Source of the DNA: Rhizobium sp.
GTDB taxonomy: Bacteria; Pseudomonadota; Alphaproteobacteria; Rhizobiales; Rhizobiaceae
Length of the DNA: 46,263 nt
Direction of reading: 5' to 3'
Assembly: GCA_028290545.1 (NCBI GenBank)
Contig: JAQGJP010000044.1
Coordinates: 1 to 46,263, forward strand
How positions within the stretch are numbered: position 1 is the stretch's first letter; each line of letters starts with the position of its first letter. The notes under the pieces were generated by a model. That model did not search any database, was not told the origin of the DNA, and saw only the letters and a list, made by a program, of their open reading frames with translations. Shown here in pieces: positions 44,768 to 46,263 of this stretch. The position numbers and the translations under genes are program-made.

Positions 44768-45037
44768 CTAGGCATCCGGATCTAGGCGATCGGCCTTCGA
44801 TGACCGCTCCAGCGCATCGATCAGCATTCTTGTCTTGTCGGAGCCATAGGCGATGTCTTCGCGCGGCAAGTGAACGGTGATCTCGACATCATTCCACTTG
44901 CCGCCCTGTTCCTTGGCATAGGCCACAGCATCCTTCAGCGATGAAAACTGAACTGGCTTTGCATCGGCGACCCACATTTGCACGGAGCAATCCGTGTCGG
45001 CATAGGTGTAAAGCGTCTTGACTGGATCGAAAGCCAT
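44768..45037 (-). CDS. Small hypothetical protein
   Basis: 89 residues, GAGG eight bases before the ATG at 45037. The sequence MAFDPVKTLYTYADTDCSVQMW, AVAYAKEQGGKWNDVEITVHLP and TRMLIDALERSSKADR looks like a small alpha/beta protein with one Cys. No signal or membrane segment. It resembles small conserved proteins of rhizobia, but no name can be given. Confidence 0.62.
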   Translation of the reverse strand: MAFDPVKTLYTYADTDCSVQMWVADAKPVQFSSLKDAVAYAKEQGGKWNDVEITVHLPREDIAYGSDKTRMLIDALERSSKADRLDPDA

Positions 45038-45308
45038 ATCGTGTTCCTCATTCGCGGCGATGAAAAGCAGACATTATTGACCGAAGCAAGCCCGGACTGA
45101 AAGGCGGTCACACGCTACCGGACGCTTCCAATCTGCCAGCCGGTCAAATCGTGGACTTCTGCCCTTCGAAAACGAAGATCAGGAGATGGCGGGCATGATC
45201 GCCGCCGGACAGTCCGGTGACGATTGCCCTGAAGGGATCGAGTAAGCCGTTGATCGATACGGGTGAGATGAGGCAGGCATCACATTCAAAATCGAGGATG
45301 AACGGCGA

Positions 45309-45548
45309 TCACTGACGATCATCCCGATTCGTGCAATTCGCACCTTGAGGAGGCTTATTCCCAACTGCGCATGCGTTTTCGTGGTCTGGCCATAGGTCGC
45401 TCGCGTTTTTGTCCCTGTTGCCGTTATTATCCTTGTTGCCATCGTTACCATTCTTCCCGCCGTTATTTGCAGCGAATGCAGCAGTCGACAATGCCAAGAT
45501 CGACGCGGCCACAAGGACGGCGAGCTTTGAGGTGATGTTGGGGGTCAT
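45309..45548 (-). CDS. Small secreted Asn/Asp/Gly-rich protein
   Basis: 79 residues from ATG 45548 with GGAG seven bases upstream (an earlier ATG at 45563 is possible). A Sec signal peptide (LAVLVAASILALSTAAFA-ANN) is followed by a low-complexity NGGKNGNDGNKDNNGNRDKN stretch and a short part with two Cys (NACAVGNKPPQGANC). Probably periplasmic; the Asn/Asp-rich part could bind cations. Function unknown. Confidence 0.6.
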   Translation of the reverse strand: MTPNITSKLAVLVAASILALSTAAFAANNGGKNGNDGNKDNNGNRDKNASDLWPDHENACAVGNKPPQGANCTNRDDRQ

Positions 45549-45799
45549 GAAATATCTCCGCATGATGTTGGTGGGCGTAAATTTTCAACAGCCGAGAGGC
45601 CCGGCGGTTCCTCGAAAGAGCAGAAGCCACGAAAACGTGATCCCGCGTGTAGGAGGATTCTACGACGCTCAAATCCCTTTACCCATCAGGTGACTGACCG
45701 GGATTTCGACAATCGAACGGCGTCACGAATGCAACAAGGGAAGGGGAATTGCCGGTGAAGGCAGTTCCACAAGTATTTGTTTTTCTTAATGAAATTGTT

Positions 45800-45873
45800 T
45801 GGAGGCCTCGCCCGGAATCGAACCGGGATGCAAGGATTTGCAGTCCTCTGCGTAACCACTCCGCCACGAGGCC
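45800..45873 (-). tRNA. tRNA-Cys (GCA)
   Basis: The reverse strand folds as a full cloverleaf. The acceptor is GGCCTCG/CGAGGCC with discriminator U and encoded CCA (45800-45802). The anticodon loop is CTGCAAA with GCA at 45839-45841, and the T-arm contains GGTTCGAATCC. 74 nt. Confidence 0.97.
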
Positions 45874-46188
45874 CCACTCAATCCAACCATTAAGCTGAAA
45901 AGCTTAATTCTCCATGTGGGAGAAGGACGTTTCGACGATGTTTTTCGACCCGTCCGGCGGATGGCGGGCTTCTAACAGGAAGGCCTGCGATCTGCAAGCC
46001 GCTTTTCTGCAGTCTTTCTATTTTGAGACAGCGGTTTTCCACATCTTGCAAGGATGCCGAGGAGTCCACCGCTTTGGATGACAAGGCTGTGGGAAAGTTC
46101 TGTTTTTCCGCGTATTTTTGAAAATATCGCTTGGCAAATCGAAAAAGCATTTGTATTAGGCCACCCAACACTGCAGCAACGCAGATAT
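45874..46188. other. Spacer between tRNA-Cys and tRNA-Asn
   Basis: 315 bases. A 93-codon minus-strand frame (45890-46171) has no domain, poor start signals and Arg/Ser-rich composition, so no gene is called. It presumably holds the divergent tRNA promoters. Confidence 0.5.
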
Positions 46189-46263
46189 TCCCTGGTAGCT
46201 CAGCGGTAGAGCATTCGACTGTTAATCGACAGGTCGCCGGTTCGAATCCGGCCCGGGGAGCCA
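46189..46263 (+). tRNA. tRNA-Asn (GTT)
   Basis: Cloverleaf with acceptor TCCCTGG/CCGGGGA (one G-U pair), discriminator G and CCA at the window end. The D-arm is AGCTCAGCGGTAGAGC, the anticodon loop CTGTTAA with GTT at 46221-46223, and the T-loop TTCGAAT. 75 nt, complete. Confidence 0.97.

Noticed and set aside
45179..45514. 111-codon minus-strand frame near the small secreted protein
   Set aside because: It overlaps the better supported signal-peptide gene (45309-45548) in another frame and has no ribosome binding site or domain.
45890..46171. 93-codon frame between the two tRNAs
   Set aside because: Composition and start context are poor and no domain is seen.

Overview
The window looks like chromosomal DNA of a Rhizobiales alphaproteobacterium, probably Rhizobiaceae (Rhizobium/Agrobacterium type). 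The base composition is G+C-rich, most genes have a clear GGAG-type ribosome binding site, and the marker content fits: EF-Tu, kdpFABCDE, a DUF982 protein, YARHG and CDGSH proteins, RTX proteins without a local type I secretion system, and rhizobial-type intergenic palindromes. It is bounded by the 3' end of tuf on the left and by tRNA-Cys and tRNA-Asn on the right. The genus is an inference.

Layout. (1) 1-3645: tuf end with a strong terminator, a secreted RTX calcium-binding protein, a convergent pentapeptide-repeat protein, and an SDR epimerase/dehydrogenase. (2) 3655-13574, minus strand: a long operon-like run. It encodes a PotD-like binding protein, two permeases and an ATPase, then a UGT/MGT-like glycosyltransferase, three tandem paralogous small cupins, an aldehyde dehydrogenase, a saccharopine-dehydrogenase-like enzyme and a tandem-CDGSH Fe-S protein. 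Divergent from it are a GntR-type regulator with two winged-helix domains and a second paralogous glycosyltransferase (13824-16030). I read these as one uncharacterised import and conversion system for an amine- or amino-acid-like compound that involves glycosylation. (3) 16158-18401: MFS exporter, YARHG protein and a small membrane protein. (4) 18757-22187, plus strand: Gfo/Idh/MocA oxidoreductase, TIM-barrel isomerase/epimerase and FAH-family hydrolase, a likely sugar or polyol/keto-acid catabolic set. (5) 22376-27960, minus strand: a clear ydcSTUVW-like operon (polyamine-type ABC importer plus aminobutyraldehyde dehydrogenase).

(6) 28131-29945: a large RTX protein whose N-terminal region resembles the HasA haemophore and keeps a Tyr/His pair at HasA spacing. 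(7) 30255-31165: small ORFs and a small Cys-containing periplasmic protein. (8) 31431-39357, minus strand: the complete high-affinity K+ uptake operon kdpFABC-kdpDE, preceded by a further 27-residue membrane peptide gene. (9) 39524-40852: a third RTX protein, fused to an uncharacterised N-terminal domain. (10) 41062-45548: photolyase, several small hypothetical genes and decayed pieces (glycosyltransferase C-terminus, frameshifted small gene, phage terminase fragment), i.e. a remnant accessory zone next to tRNA-Cys and tRNA-Asn.

The most unusual items are the cluster in (2), the HasA-like/RTX fusion, the third RTX architecture, and palindromic elements directly behind the binding-protein gene in both ABC operons. 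All family assignments come from reading the protein sequences by eye; no database search was run.
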